A stretch of DNA of 64,000 bases from Flavihumibacter fluvii. GTDB taxonomy: Bacteria; Bacteroidota; Bacteroidia; Chitinophagales; Chitinophagaceae. The stretch's first letter is position 1, and every line of letters begins with the position of its first letter. This document shows positions 17,499 to 27,521 of this stretch, in pieces. Where the stretch lies: NCBI RefSeq assembly GCF_018595675.2, contig NZ_CP092333.1, positions 4,178,001 to 4,242,000 of the forward strand. The letters are read 5' to 3'. A model generated the notes under the pieces. It was not told where the DNA came from, did not search any database, and saw only the letters and a list, made by a program, of their open reading frames with translations. The position numbers and the translations under genes were made by a program.

Positions 17499-20400
17499 AT
17501 GAGAAAACTACTTCGCTCGCATGCATGCCGCGTGTGGCTTATGGTTCTGCTTATGGCACCACTCTTTGTGTATTCGCAGCAGCCCATCACCGGACAAATC
17601 GTTTCCCAAAAAGATCAGGCGCCCATTCCCGGTGTGACCGTGATGCTAAAAGGTGCAAACAAAGGAACTTCCACCAACGTAGAAGGAAGATTCACGATCA
17701 CCGCCAAGCCAGGCGATATCCTGGTGATCAGCGGTGTGGGAATTGATCAACAGGAAGTCACCATCGGTCCGGACGGTAAGGTGTTGATTTCAGTGCTTCA
17801 ATCTGAAAGTGCACTAAACGAAGTTGTTGTAACAGCGTTGGGTGTTAAAAAGGAAAAGAAGAAACTGGGTTACGCTGTCCAGGAAGTGAAAGGCGATGAC
17901 CTGGTGAAAGCCCGCGAGCCCAATGCCATCAATGGTTTGGTGGGAAAGGTAGCTGGACTTACCGTAGGTAGCTCACCTGAGTTATTGGGTAATCCCAATG
18001 TGTTACTTCGTGGTAGCGGTATTAATTTATATGTAGTGGATGGTGTTCCCATCAACTCAGATACCTGGAATATTTCTCCCGATGATGTGGAAACCTATAC
18101 AGTGCTGAAAGGTGCTACCGCATCTGCCCTGTATGGTTCTCGCGGCCTGAATGGCGCGATCATGATCACTACAAAAAGAGGCTCGAAGGACAAACGCGGG
18201 TTCTCTATTGAATTCAACAACAGTACCATGTTTGATAAAGGCTTCAATGCTATTCCAAAGGTGCAGGATGAGTATGGCCCTGGCGATCACGGTAAATATG
18301 CTTTTGGTGATGGTAAGGGCGGTGGCGTTAACGATGGTGACTATGATGTTTGGGGTCCGAAATTTGAAGGCCAGCTGATTCCACAGTATGATTCACCAGT
18401 AGATCCGGTTACCGGCGAACGTTCCGGAACACCCTGGGTTGCACGCGGAAAAGATAACCTGGAGCGGTATATTGAAACCGGTTTACTGATGACTAATAAT
18501 ATCTCAGTTTCTTCAAAATCTGATAAATCTGACCTGCGTTTCTCTGTATCTAACACCTACCAGGATGGGATAGTTCCTAATACCAAGTTGACTATTACGA
18601 ATTTCAATATTTCTGCAGGATACAATTTCACAGAAAAACTCCGCCTGGAATCTTATATCAACTACAACCGCCAGAGTACACCAAATATTCCTGATGTACA
18701 GTATGGCCCTAATAGTATGATCTACAATATCACGCTTTGGGCGGGTGCAGACTGGAGCATGGATGATATGCGTAATTACTGGCAGCCTGGTAAAGAAGGT
18801 GTTCAGTCTATTTATGCTGAATACCAGCGTTACCATAACCCATATTTCATGGCCTATGAGTGGTTGCGCAGCCACAATAAGAATGATGTAAACGGAAACC
18901 TTAAACTGTCTTACAAACTGAATAAGAATTTTGATTTCCTCGTTCGTACACAGGTGACCACATATGATTTGTTGCGGACTGAAAAAATGCCTTACAGTGC
19001 ACACCCTTACGGACGTGAAGAAGGCAAGGGAGATTACCGCGAAGACCGCAGGTCTATGTTCGAAACCAATACAGATGCCCTGGTTACCTACCAGAATAAT
19101 CATGTCTACAAGGATATCAGCGTACGTGCTTCAGTGGGTGGTAATATTCGTAATTTCAAATATAATTCCAGCTTTACCACTACAGACTACCTCAACGTAC
19201 CTGGTTTGTATGCATTCTCTAATTCACGCAATCCAATCAGGGCATCGAGCTATGCTGCGAACATGCTGGTATTGAGCGGATACGGTTACCTGGATATCGG
19301 GTTCAGCAAATATGCCAACCTTTCCTTAACCGGACGTTACGATAAATTGTCAACACTCCCGGACGGTAATAACCTGTATTTCTATCCTTCAGCTTCCTTG
19401 AGTACAGTAGTTACTGATTACCTGCAGCTTCCTGAATTCATTTCCTTCCTTAAGTTCCGCGGTTCTTATGCAAATGTAAAAGGCGGATTGACAATGCCAA
19501 CTATCGGTGCCACACCACAGGCAAGCTATCCGCTTAGTTATGGTGCTGAATACTATTCTTCTTATGATGGTCCAACTTATGAGAACTCGGCTTCTTATAC
19601 AACCCCGTTGGTGTACGATAATAAAGCAGGTGCATACTTTACAAACACCATTAATAACCCGGCCATCCAGCCTTTCAGCTCTGAAGTGATTGAAGCTGGT
19701 ATGGATATCCGCTTTATTAAAAACAGGATCGGGTTTGACCTTACGTATTTCGTGAATGATGATGGTCCGCGTATTTACCAGTTGCCAATCTCTACTGCAA
19801 CAGGTTTCAGCGCGGCACTCGTAAATGGTATCACCACCCGTAAAACCGGTTGGGAAGCGACCTTAAGCGGTACGCCTGTCCGTAGCAAGAGTGGTTTCTC
19901 CTGGGATGTTTTGATCAACTGGAGTACGTTTAAAGAAAATCTTACCAGTATTTATCCAGGTGTAGAAGCACTCAACGTCTTCTTAAAAGTGGGTGACCGC
20001 ATAGATAAAATCTATGGAAGTGCGTTTGTTCGCACGCCTGAAGGACAACTCATCAATGATGCCGGTGGCCGCCCGCTTCGTGCGCCACGTGCACAATTCC
20101 TGGGTACTGCCAATCCTGACTGGGTTTGGGCAATCAACAATACCTTCCGTTACAAAAACTTTAACCTTGGTTTCCAGTTTGATGGCCGTGTTGGCGGAAG
20201 CATGATCAACTATGTACAGCAACAAACCTTCCGCGGTGGTCGTCACGTTGCTACTATTGAAGGTAAAATGGGTGAAGCCCGTTACCAGGATTACCTGGGT
20301 AATAAATCATGGGTTGGAGATGGCGTAGTAGTTAGCAATGGCGTACCTATTGAATATGATGCCGATGGTAAAGTGACCAATTATAAAGAACTGGAATATG

Positions 20401-20708
20401 CCGATAATACCTCCAAGACCTACCTGCAGGATTATATCAGCTTTTACTATGCAACCAATGAAGCTAATATCATTAAGAAAACATTTGCTAAACTGAGGGA
20501 AGTTGTAATAGGCTATAGTTTTCCACCTTCTATGTTAAGCAAAACATTTATCCGCCAGGCCAGTATCTCATTTGTAGGTCGTAACCTGTTCTATTTCTCG
20601 GAATATAAAGATGTTGATATTGATCAGTATGCTGGTGCTAATTCCAGTTCTGGTCTGCAAACGCCAACCACTAAACGTTATGGTTTTAACATCAACCTTA
20701 CTTTTTAA
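17499..20708 (+). CDS. susC: SusC/RagA-family TonB-linked outer-membrane importer
   Basis: 1069 residues with signal peptide. Residues ~28-110 are the carboxypeptidase-regulatory-like domain (ITGQIVSQKDQAPIPGVTV), ~115-230 the TonB plug (VVDGVPI, then TVLKGATASALYGSRGLNGAIMITTKRG), then a 22-strand barrel ending in the expected aromatic-rich strand (YGFNINLTF). With the SusD lipoprotein 19 bases downstream it forms a lidded import complex. Such pairs usually take up oligosaccharides or peptides. Here the neighbours are phosphonate genes and secreted phosphoesterases, so I infer phosphonate-bearing glycans, lipids or their fragments; it encodes no ligand-diagnostic motif itself. Confidence 0.95.
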   Translation: MRKLLRSHACRVWLMVLLMAPLFVYSQQPITGQIVSQKDQAPIPGVTVMLKGANKGTSTNVEGRFTITAKPGDILVISGVGIDQQEVTIGPDGKVLISVLQSESALNEVVVTALGVKKEKKKLGYAVQEVKGDDLVKAREPNAINGLVGKVAGLTVGSSPELLGNPNVLLRGSGINLYVVDGVPINSDTWNISPDDVETYTVLKGATASALYGSRGLNGAIMITTKRGSKDKRGFSIEFNNSTMFDKGFNAIPKVQDEYGPGDHGKYAFGDGKGGGVNDGDYDVWGPKFEGQLIPQYDSPVDPVTGERSGTPWVARGKDNLERYIETGLLMTNNISVSSKSDKSDLRFSVSNTYQDGIVPNTKLTITNFNISAGYNFTEKLRLESYINYNRQSTPNIPDVQYGPNSMIYNITLWAGADWSMDDMRNYWQPGKEGVQSIYAEYQRYHNPYFMAYEWLRSHNKNDVNGNLKLSYKLNKNFDFLVRTQVTTYDLLRTEKMPYSAHPYGREEGKGDYREDRRSMFETNTDALVTYQNNHVYKDISVRASVGGNIRNFKYNSSFTTTDYLNVPGLYAFSNSRNPIRASSYAANMLVLSGYGYLDIGFSKYANLSLTGRYDKLSTLPDGNNLYFYPSASLSTVVTDYLQLPEFISFLKFRGSYANVKGGLTMPTIGATPQASYPLSYGAEYYSSYDGPTYENSASYTTPLVYDNKAGAYFTNTINNPAIQPFSSEVIEAGMDIRFIKNRIGFDLTYFVNDDGPRIYQLPISTATGFSAALVNGITTRKTGWEATLSGTPVRSKSGFSWDVLINWSTFKENLTSIYPGVEALNVFLKVGDRIDKIYGSAFVRTPEGQLINDAGGRPLRAPRAQFLGTANPDWVWAINNTFRYKNFNLGFQFDGRVGGSMINYVQQQTFRGGRHVATIEGKMGEARYQDYLGNKSWVGDGVVVSNGVPIEYDADGKVTNYKELEYADNTSKTYLQDYISFYYATNEANIIKKTFAKLREVVIGYSFPPSMLSKTFIRQASISFVGRNLFYFSEYKDVDIDQYAGANSSSGLQTPTTKRYGFNINLTF

Positions 20709-20727
20709 TTGATCACTATCTAATTGA

Positions 20728-22293
20728 ATGAATATGAAACTCATTAATAGCATAACACCGGCAATACTGGCAGCAGCCATTGCATTGTCTGGCTGTTCCA
20801 AGAAATTCGAGGAATACGAAAAAAACCCCAACCGCGCGGAGAGTGTGAGTCCGGACCTGGTGTTCAGGGGAGTTACATTTGATATGAGCCTGGACGATCC
20901 ATGGAGTGATATCACCCGCTGGAACCAGTTTGATTGCTGTAACTATAACTATTATGGTGATCAGCGGTACGACTGGACCTCTGCTACCCTCAATTACGTC
21001 ACCTTAAAGAACGTGGTAAAAATGGAAGAAGAAGCCGTTGGCCGCGGTATGGATGTGGTGAATCCTTATGCTGCAATCGGCAAGTTCCAACGCGCGTTTT
21101 TCTTTTATCGCATGACCAGCCTGGTCGGAGACCTGCCAATGAATGAAGCCCTAAAAGGCCTTGAAGATACCGAGCCTGTATACGATACACAGAAGGATAT
21201 TTTCGTCCAGATCTTAAAATGGCTGGAAGATTCAAACACAGAGCTCACCCAGTTGATCGCAGCTGGTAATAATCTGCTTGATGGTGATATTTATTTTAAT
21301 AACGACCTGCGCAGTTGGCAGAAGGCAGTGAACGCTTTCCAATTAAGGGTTCTTATTGCCCTTAGCAAAAAAGATGCGGATGCCGATCTCAATATCAAGG
21401 GTAAGATGAATGAAATAGTATCCAATCCCAGCAAGTATCCGCTGTTTACTGGTAGTGATGACAACCTGCAGTTTATTTATAACAACATTAATAAATATCC
21501 ATCCAACCCGGATAACCTTGGATTTGATGCCACCCGGTATAACATGTCGGCTACTTACCTGAACAACCTGGTAGCGATAAATGACCCGAGGGTATATATC
21601 ACATCAGAGCCCGCTACGAAGCAATTGAAAAATGGAAAAACCCCGGCTGATATTACTGCTTATGTAGGTGCACCTTCAGGTGAGGACCTTGCGGATATGT
21701 CCAGTAAAATGTCCTCTGTGGATGATGCTGATTACTCCCTGCGCAGCCGGGCACGATACTATAGCTCCTATGCACCGGAACCTGGCGTGATCATCGGTTT
21801 TCCCGAAATGTGTTTTAACATTGCTGAAGGCATCAACCGTGGCTGGATCACCAGTGGCGATGCTGAAGAATGGTACAAAAGAGGTATCAAAGCTTCCCTG
21901 AGCTTTTATGGTATCCCGGTCCTTGCGCCTGGTGATGTAACAAAAGTGTATGAAAACATTAATTATGTCATTCCTTTTGATTTCGATGGTTCATATTACC
22001 CGCAGGCATCCGTGAAATACAAAGGAAACAATGCTGATGGGTTGAATCAGATCCTTACACAGAAATACTTTGCTTTCTTCCAGAATTCTGGCTGGGAAGC
22101 GTATTTCAACTGGAGAAGGACTGGCGTTCCGACTTTTTCAGTGGGTGTTGGTACCGGTAACAACGGCGTTATTCCGAAGCGTTTCCAGTATCCTACCTCT
22201 GAAAGGACCACCAATGCTACGAATTATGAAAAAGCAGTGGCCGACCAGTTTGGTGCAGATGATATCAATGAGGCCATGTGGCTGATCAAATAG
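20728..22293 (+). CDS. susD: SusD/RagB-family surface lipoprotein
   Basis: 521 residues. Lipoprotein signal with lipobox ALSGC followed by SKKFEEYEKNPNRA. The TPR-like helical scaffold and ligand-capture regions of SusD_RagB-like proteins are recognisable (KFQRAFFFYRMTSLVGDLPMN, FPEMCFNIAEGINRGW, then QKYFAFFQNSGWEAYFNWRRTG near the C terminus, a strong SusD-2-type signature). It closes over its SusC barrel and determines ligand capture. A 14-bp perfect hairpin follows the gene, so downstream genes are likely expressed at a lower level than susCD. Confidence 0.93.
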   Translation: MNMKLINSITPAILAAAIALSGCSKKFEEYEKNPNRAESVSPDLVFRGVTFDMSLDDPWSDITRWNQFDCCNYNYYGDQRYDWTSATLNYVTLKNVVKMEEEAVGRGMDVVNPYAAIGKFQRAFFFYRMTSLVGDLPMNEALKGLEDTEPVYDTQKDIFVQILKWLEDSNTELTQLIAAGNNLLDGDIYFNNDLRSWQKAVNAFQLRVLIALSKKDADADLNIKGKMNEIVSNPSKYPLFTGSDDNLQFIYNNINKYPSNPDNLGFDATRYNMSATYLNNLVAINDPRVYITSEPATKQLKNGKTPADITAYVGAPSGEDLADMSSKMSSVDDADYSLRSRARYYSSYAPEPGVIIGFPEMCFNIAEGINRGWITSGDAEEWYKRGIKASLSFYGIPVLAPGDVTKVYENINYVIPFDFDGSYYPQASVKYKGNNADGLNQILTQKYFAFFQNSGWEAYFNWRRTGVPTFSVGVGTGNNGVIPKRFQYPTSERTTNATNYEKAVADQFGADDINEAMWLIK

Positions 22294-22314
22294 GACTCGT
22301 TTAATTTAATATTG

Positions 22315-22352
22315 AATCAAGGCGAAACTGATCTGTTGGTTTCGCCTTGATT
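22315..22352 (+). terminator. Strong hairpin between susD and the first phosphoesterase gene
   Basis: A perfect 14-bp stem (AATCAAGGCGAAAC / GTTTCGCCTTGATT) with a ten-base loop, followed only by TTGTCT rather than a long T-run. It may act as a partial terminator or as an mRNA-stabilising 3' end for susCD. Confidence 0.7.
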
Positions 22353-22371
22353 TGTCTAAAACTGTTATGAA

Positions 22372-25083
22372 TTGAAGCAATTACGTTTTTTGAAAGCAGG
22401 TCTGGTGCTTTTAATAGCCAGTAGCCAGTTTACCGGAACTGCACAATCCCGGAAAATGCTGACCGTTCCAGGGTTTGATCAGTATTGTAAGATCGATGCC
22501 AATGGTACTACTGTGTTGCCCAGCGGCCGCTGGTTGCGCCCGGCTGGGAATACTATCCGCATTACGCATGATCCGTTCGGAATGGCGATTTCTCCTGATG
22601 GGAGAAAGGCAGTAACCCTTCATGATGGCGTTTTTTCCATCATAGACCTGCCTACCCGGCAGGTGACCAGGGTACCCAGCTACGATGGAAAAATCGTATC
22701 GCCTTTATCTGACGGTTCTTTCCTCGGAATTGCCATTGGTCCTGATTCCAAAACCCTTTTCCTGAGTGGGGGTGATAATGGGGCCGTGATTGTGTACGAT
22801 ATGGAAAAAATGCAGCGGACCGATTCTATTTCCCTCAATGGCACTTTTAAGAACGTAAAATTCGAAGATAGCTTTACCGCAGACCTGCTCTATAATGCAA
22901 CAGCCAATGAATTGCTGGTACTAGATCGCGGAAATTTCAGGATGGTGCGCATTGATATGACAACCCGCAAGATAAAAGCTTCTGTGCCAACAGGCAGGCT
23001 TCCATTTGGTATTGCCCTGAGTCCGGATAAAAAAACCGCCCTGGTTGCCAATGTGGGCATGTATTCGTATCCGCTGATCAAGGGCGCCACACCAAAGAAC
23101 TATGATTCATTGCTGATCCACTGGCATCCGTATGGAAATAATACAAAGGAATCTATCGAAGGAACTGTTATTGACGGAAAGGAAATTCCCGGGTTGGGTA
23201 GTCCACATGCTCCTGAAGCCATGAGTGTGTACAGTATCGACCTTACCACCAATAAAGTGGTAGCGCGCCTGAAAACAGGTATGCAGATCGGGCAGATGGT
23301 TGAAGATGCCGAAGTGGTTGGCGGCGCCAGCCCGAACTCTATTGCCGTTGGAAAAAAATATGCCTATGTTACCAATGCCACGAATGATAATATTGCCGTG
23401 ATCGATTATCGGTCACACAAGATTGTTAGCCATATTCCCATTAAGGTGGACGCACGTATTGATAAATTCCGCGGCCTGTTGCCATTTGGCATTACGCTGA
23501 GCAAGGATGAAAAGACACTCTATGTTGCCTTGCTGGGCTTCAATGCTGTGGCTGTGATCGATGCGGAAAAAAAGACCACCAAAGGCCTGATCCCAACAGG
23601 ATGGGGGCCTGCCCGCGTGCGTTTGTCAGCCGATGAAAAAGAGCTTTATGTGATCAGTTGCCGCGGCTATGGCGCCGGACCGAACGGTGGAAAAGGATTT
23701 GTGGCACCGGTACAGGGCACTTATATCGGCGATATCCAGCTGGCTACCTTCCAGCAGATCCCAATGCCTGACGCCACCAAACTTGCAGAGTATACCCGCC
23801 AGGTGAAGGAAAATACCTTCACTGAAAAAGTTGCTGAAAAATCTTCCAACCCATTACCACCCTTACCGGGAATGTATAATAGCCCGATTAAGCACATTGT
23901 GTACATCACCAAGGAAAACCGCACCTATGATGAAGTGATGGGACAGTTGCCGATGGCTAAGGGCGATGCCACACTGGCACGCTTCGGGGTGGGGGTGAAT
24001 GTATATGGCAAGAAGGATACCGTGCTGAATGCTGATATTATGCCTAACCACCATAAAATCGCCAAACACTTTTCTTTCAGTGATAATTTCTATTGCGACA
24101 GCGATGCATCCATCCATGGCCACCACTGGATGGTGGGTGTGATCCCGAATGAATGGGTGGAAACGAATTCAAGTGTCAGTAAAACTGCAAAATTATTTTC
24201 ACCAGCACCAGGCCGGCGATTTCCCGGATCAACAGGTAGCATGGATCCCGAAGACTATGCAGAGACCGGCGGATTATGGGAAGCGCTCGAAAGACACAAA
24301 GTATCTTTTTACAACTTTGGCGAGGCCAATGAAACAGCCCATGTCCGGGAAGAATGGTACGACACGGCAACCGGTGCCTCACATGGCGTAATGGTACCCA
24401 TGCAGAAAGCACTCTGGAGCCGGACCAGTCATAATTACGCCGGCTTCAATATGAATGTTCCCGACCAGTTCCGGATGGAGCAGTTTGAGACCGAGTTTAC
24501 CAATATGTGGTTGAAAGGAAAAGATACCATGCCGCAGTTTGTTGCGATGCAACTACCGAATGACCATGGTGCCGGAATCCGTCCCGAAGATGGCTATGCT
24601 TTCGGCCATTCTTTCATGGCCGATAATGACCTGGCCCTGGGCCGCATCCTTCACTTTTTATCCCGCACCCCGTATTGGAAAAGTACGCTGGTCATCATTA
24701 CAGAAGATGATCCGCAGGGAGGTGTTGACCATATCGATGCCCATCGCAGTATTTGTTTAATGGCAGGGCCTTATGTAAAAAGAGGGTATGTATCCAATAC
24801 CCATGCGAATTTCGGGTCGCTTTTGAAAGTTGTCTATAATGTATTAGGAGTTCGTTATGTGAACCAATATGATGTAACCGCAAGCCTGCTGCAGGATTTC
24901 TTTACGGACAAGCCTGATTTTTCAACATATGACCTGGTCTTTCCAGACAAACGCGTGTTTGATCCCGCTAAAGCCATGTCACGGTACAATAAGGAAATCG
25001 ATTGGCGAAAAATCATGAAGGGACCAGAAATGGATGATGAAGATGAGCTGCGCAAAAACCACTATAAATCTGCAAACGAATAA
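22372..25083 (+). CDS. Secreted YncE-like beta-propeller / phosphoesterase (alkaline phosphatase-like) fusion, paralog 1
   Basis: 903 residues starting at TTG (22372): no in-frame ATG precedes the signal peptide MKQLRFLKAGLVLLIASSQF, and the nearby ATG at 22367 meets a stop at once. Residues ~60-480 are YVTN/YncE propeller repeats (FGMAISPDGRKAVTLHDG, FGIALSPDKKTALVANVG, NSIAVGKKYAYVTNATNDN, FGITLSKDEKTLYVALLG). Residues ~510-880 are a phosphoesterase domain related to bacterial phospholipase C/acid phosphatases (YITKENRTYDEVMGQL, DASIHGHHWMVG, LPNDHGAG, ADNDLALGRI, ITEDDPQGGVDHIDAHRS). It should hydrolyse phosphate or phosphonate esters outside the inner membrane. Followed 2 bases later by its paralog. 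Confidence 0.88.
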   Translation: MKQLRFLKAGLVLLIASSQFTGTAQSRKMLTVPGFDQYCKIDANGTTVLPSGRWLRPAGNTIRITHDPFGMAISPDGRKAVTLHDGVFSIIDLPTRQVTRVPSYDGKIVSPLSDGSFLGIAIGPDSKTLFLSGGDNGAVIVYDMEKMQRTDSISLNGTFKNVKFEDSFTADLLYNATANELLVLDRGNFRMVRIDMTTRKIKASVPTGRLPFGIALSPDKKTALVANVGMYSYPLIKGATPKNYDSLLIHWHPYGNNTKESIEGTVIDGKEIPGLGSPHAPEAMSVYSIDLTTNKVVARLKTGMQIGQMVEDAEVVGGASPNSIAVGKKYAYVTNATNDNIAVIDYRSHKIVSHIPIKVDARIDKFRGLLPFGITLSKDEKTLYVALLGFNAVAVIDAEKKTTKGLIPTGWGPARVRLSADEKELYVISCRGYGAGPNGGKGFVAPVQGTYIGDIQLATFQQIPMPDATKLAEYTRQVKENTFTEKVAEKSSNPLPPLPGMYNSPIKHIVYITKENRTYDEVMGQLPMAKGDATLARFGVGVNVYGKKDTVLNADIMPNHHKIAKHFSFSDNFYCDSDASIHGHHWMVGVIPNEWVETNSSVSKTAKLFSPAPGRRFPGSTGSMDPEDYAETGGLWEALERHKVSFYNFGEANETAHVREEWYDTATGASHGVMVPMQKALWSRTSHNYAGFNMNVPDQFRMEQFETEFTNMWLKGKDTMPQFVAMQLPNDHGAGIRPEDGYAFGHSFMADNDLALGRILHFLSRTPYWKSTLVIITEDDPQGGVDHIDAHRSICLMAGPYVKRGYVSNTHANFGSLLKVVYNVLGVRYVNQYDVTASLLQDFFTDKPDFSTYDLVFPDKRVFDPAKAMSRYNKEIDWRKIMKGPEMDDEDELRKNHYKSANE

Positions 25084-25085
25084 TC

Positions 25086-27521
25086 ATGCGTCAATATCTA
25101 TGGAGCCTGGCAGGTTGCCTGCTGATCAATAATGCAATAGCCCAGGTTTCACCACTTGCTGCAAAACTTGAAGAGGACCGGGTCCGCTTGCCGAACGGCT
25201 GGCATCTTTCGCCGGCAGGCCGGTCACTGCCCCTCGGTGATCTGCCCTTGAACCTGGTGCTAAGCGCATCCGGGAAATATATGGCCGCTACGAATAACGG
25301 CCAAAGTGTTCAAAGTATCCAGTTGATCGACCCGGTGAAGGAAAAATTGCTCGACAAGGTCATCATCCCGAAAAGCTGGTATGGCCTCTGTTTCAGTGCT
25401 GATGAAAAATCACTGTATGCCAGTGGCGGTAATGATAATATCATCTGGCAATATGCCATCCGCAATAACAAACTCGTAAAGAAGGACAGCATCGTGCTGG
25501 GTGCAAAATGGCCCGTGAAAATTTCGCCTGCAGGCCTTGCGATCCATGCGAAAAGGAATGAACTATATGTGGTCACCAAAGAGAACAACCAGTTTTATTG
25601 TATCGACCTGGCCACAAAGAAAATAATGACATCCCTTCCGATTGCCGCAGAAGGCTATGCCTGCCTGGTGTCCCGCGACATGAAATCGGTATTTGTATCA
25701 GTTTGGGGTGGTGCACAGATCTGGCAATACGATGTGCAACAGCAAAAGTTCACGCGTAAGATTGATGTAGGTAACCATCCGAATGAACTCATCCAGACAA
25801 AGAACGGCCGCTATGTATTTACGGCAAATGCCAACGACAACAGTGTTTCCATCATCGATGTACAACAATGGAAAGTTGTTGAAGTGCTTAATGCCGCTTT
25901 ATATCCGGATGCACCAATAGGCTCGGCAAGTAACGGGCTCGCCTTATCCGCTGATGAAAAAACATTGTATGTTGCGAATGCCGATAATAACTGCCTGGCC
26001 GTATTTGATGTGGCCAGTCCAGGTCAGTCCCATTCCATCGGATTTATTCCAACGGGCTGGTATCCAACTAACGTTAAAGTGAAAAGCTCGAAAATATTTG
26101 TCAGCAATGGCAAGGGCTTTTCTTCATTTGCCAATCCGCATGGTCCCAATCCGGTTGCAAAAAAGCAGGCAGTGAATTACCAGAAAGCAGATACGGTTGC
26201 CAGGCAGGAAGTACAATATATTGGCGGGCTCATGAAAGGTACGCTCAGCATTATTGATGTGCCGGATGCATCTGCTTTAAGTACCTATTCGAGAGCCGTA
26301 TACAGGAATACTCCCTATACCAAGGAAGGTGAGTTACTATCGAAAGGTGAAGCAGGCAATCCTATTCCCATGAAAATAGGTGATCCTTCGCCGATCAAAT
26401 ACGTGTTTTATATCGTGAAAGAAAACCGTACTTACGACCAGGTGCTGGGTGATATTAAAGAAGGCAATGGTGATACAAGCCTGGTTTTATTTGGTGAACA
26501 CGTTACACCCAACCAACATAAACTGGTGAAAGAATTTGTTCTCCTGGATAATTTTTATACAGATGGTGAAGTTAGTTCGGACGGCCATAACTGGACTTTT
26601 TCTGCCAATGCAACTGACTACCTGGAGAAAACATGGCCAACCGGATATGGCGGCCGCGGCGGGTCTTATGATGGAGAAGGGAATCGTGCAATTGCTAATC
26701 CCACCAAAGGTTTCATCTGGGATTATTGCAAAAGGGCAGGGGTCAGTTATCGCACCTATGGTGAATTTGCGGATGATTATAAAGCAAATCTCCCGGTACT
26801 TGAAAATCATTTATGTCCATATTATACGAGTTGGGATGAAACCGTTAGGGATACTACCCGTGTAGGGCAATGGCGCCGTGAGTTTGATTCCTTACTAGCG
26901 GCCAATGCTGTTCCGCAGTTCAATTCATTGCGCCTGATCAATGACCATACCGAAGGACAAAAGATCGGCCGGCCAACCCCATTCGCGCATGTAGCCGACA
27001 ATGACCTGGCAGTGGGAATGTTTATTGAATACCTGTCTAAAAGTCCAATCTGGATGGAAAGCGTAGTGTTTATTGTTGAAGATGATGCGCAGAACGGTCC
27101 GGACCACGTTGACGCCCACCGTACCACTGCATACGTTGCCGGAGGTTATGTGAAAAGGAATTTTGTGGACCATACAATGTACTCCACCTCTTCCATGCTA
27201 CGTACCATTGAACTAATCCTGGGCCTGCCGCCGATGAGCCAGTATGATGCGGCTGCTGAACCGATGTGGCGCAGTTTCAGTAAAGTACCTGATGGCAAAG
27301 GGTTTACGGCAGTTCCGGCATTGGTAGACCTCAATGAAAAAAATACCGCAAAAGGAGAGAATGCGATCCGTAGCAGTACACTGGATTTTTCCAAAGAAGA
27401 TAATATTCCAGATATGGTATTCAGTGAAATCATCTGGAAGGCCGTAAAAGGAGAACATAGCGTTATGCCGGCACCAAGAAGGAGTGCCTTTGTACAAGTA
27501 AAAGAAGAAGACGAAAAATGA
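25086..27521 (+). CDS. Secreted YncE-like beta-propeller / phosphoesterase fusion, paralog 2
   Basis: 811 residues with signal peptide (MRQYLWSLAGCLLINNAIAQ). Same architecture as its upstream neighbour: propeller repeats up to ~residue 420 (LSASGKYMAATNNGQ, VFTANANDNSVSIIDVQQ, LALSADEKTLYVANADNNCLAVFD) and a C-terminal phosphoesterase domain (YIVKENRTYDQVLGDI, VSSDGHNWTFSANATDYLEK, LINDHTEG, ADNDLAVGMF, VEDDAQNGPDHVDAHRTTAYVAG). It has SSDGHNW where paralog 1 has SIHGHHW, and HTEG where paralog 1 has HGAG, suggesting different substrates. The end overlaps the start of the TonB receptor by four bases (ATGA), indicating translational coupling. Confidence 0.88.
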   Translation: MRQYLWSLAGCLLINNAIAQVSPLAAKLEEDRVRLPNGWHLSPAGRSLPLGDLPLNLVLSASGKYMAATNNGQSVQSIQLIDPVKEKLLDKVIIPKSWYGLCFSADEKSLYASGGNDNIIWQYAIRNNKLVKKDSIVLGAKWPVKISPAGLAIHAKRNELYVVTKENNQFYCIDLATKKIMTSLPIAAEGYACLVSRDMKSVFVSVWGGAQIWQYDVQQQKFTRKIDVGNHPNELIQTKNGRYVFTANANDNSVSIIDVQQWKVVEVLNAALYPDAPIGSASNGLALSADEKTLYVANADNNCLAVFDVASPGQSHSIGFIPTGWYPTNVKVKSSKIFVSNGKGFSSFANPHGPNPVAKKQAVNYQKADTVARQEVQYIGGLMKGTLSIIDVPDASALSTYSRAVYRNTPYTKEGELLSKGEAGNPIPMKIGDPSPIKYVFYIVKENRTYDQVLGDIKEGNGDTSLVLFGEHVTPNQHKLVKEFVLLDNFYTDGEVSSDGHNWTFSANATDYLEKTWPTGYGGRGGSYDGEGNRAIANPTKGFIWDYCKRAGVSYRTYGEFADDYKANLPVLENHLCPYYTSWDETVRDTTRVGQWRREFDSLLAANAVPQFNSLRLINDHTEGQKIGRPTPFAHVADNDLAVGMFIEYLSKSPIWMESVVFIVEDDAQNGPDHVDAHRTTAYVAGGYVKRNFVDHTMYSTSSMLRTIELILGLPPMSQYDAAAEPMWRSFSKVPDGKGFTAVPALVDLNEKNTAKGENAIRSSTLDFSKEDNIPDMVFSEIIWKAVKGEHSVMPAPRRSAFVQVKEEDEK

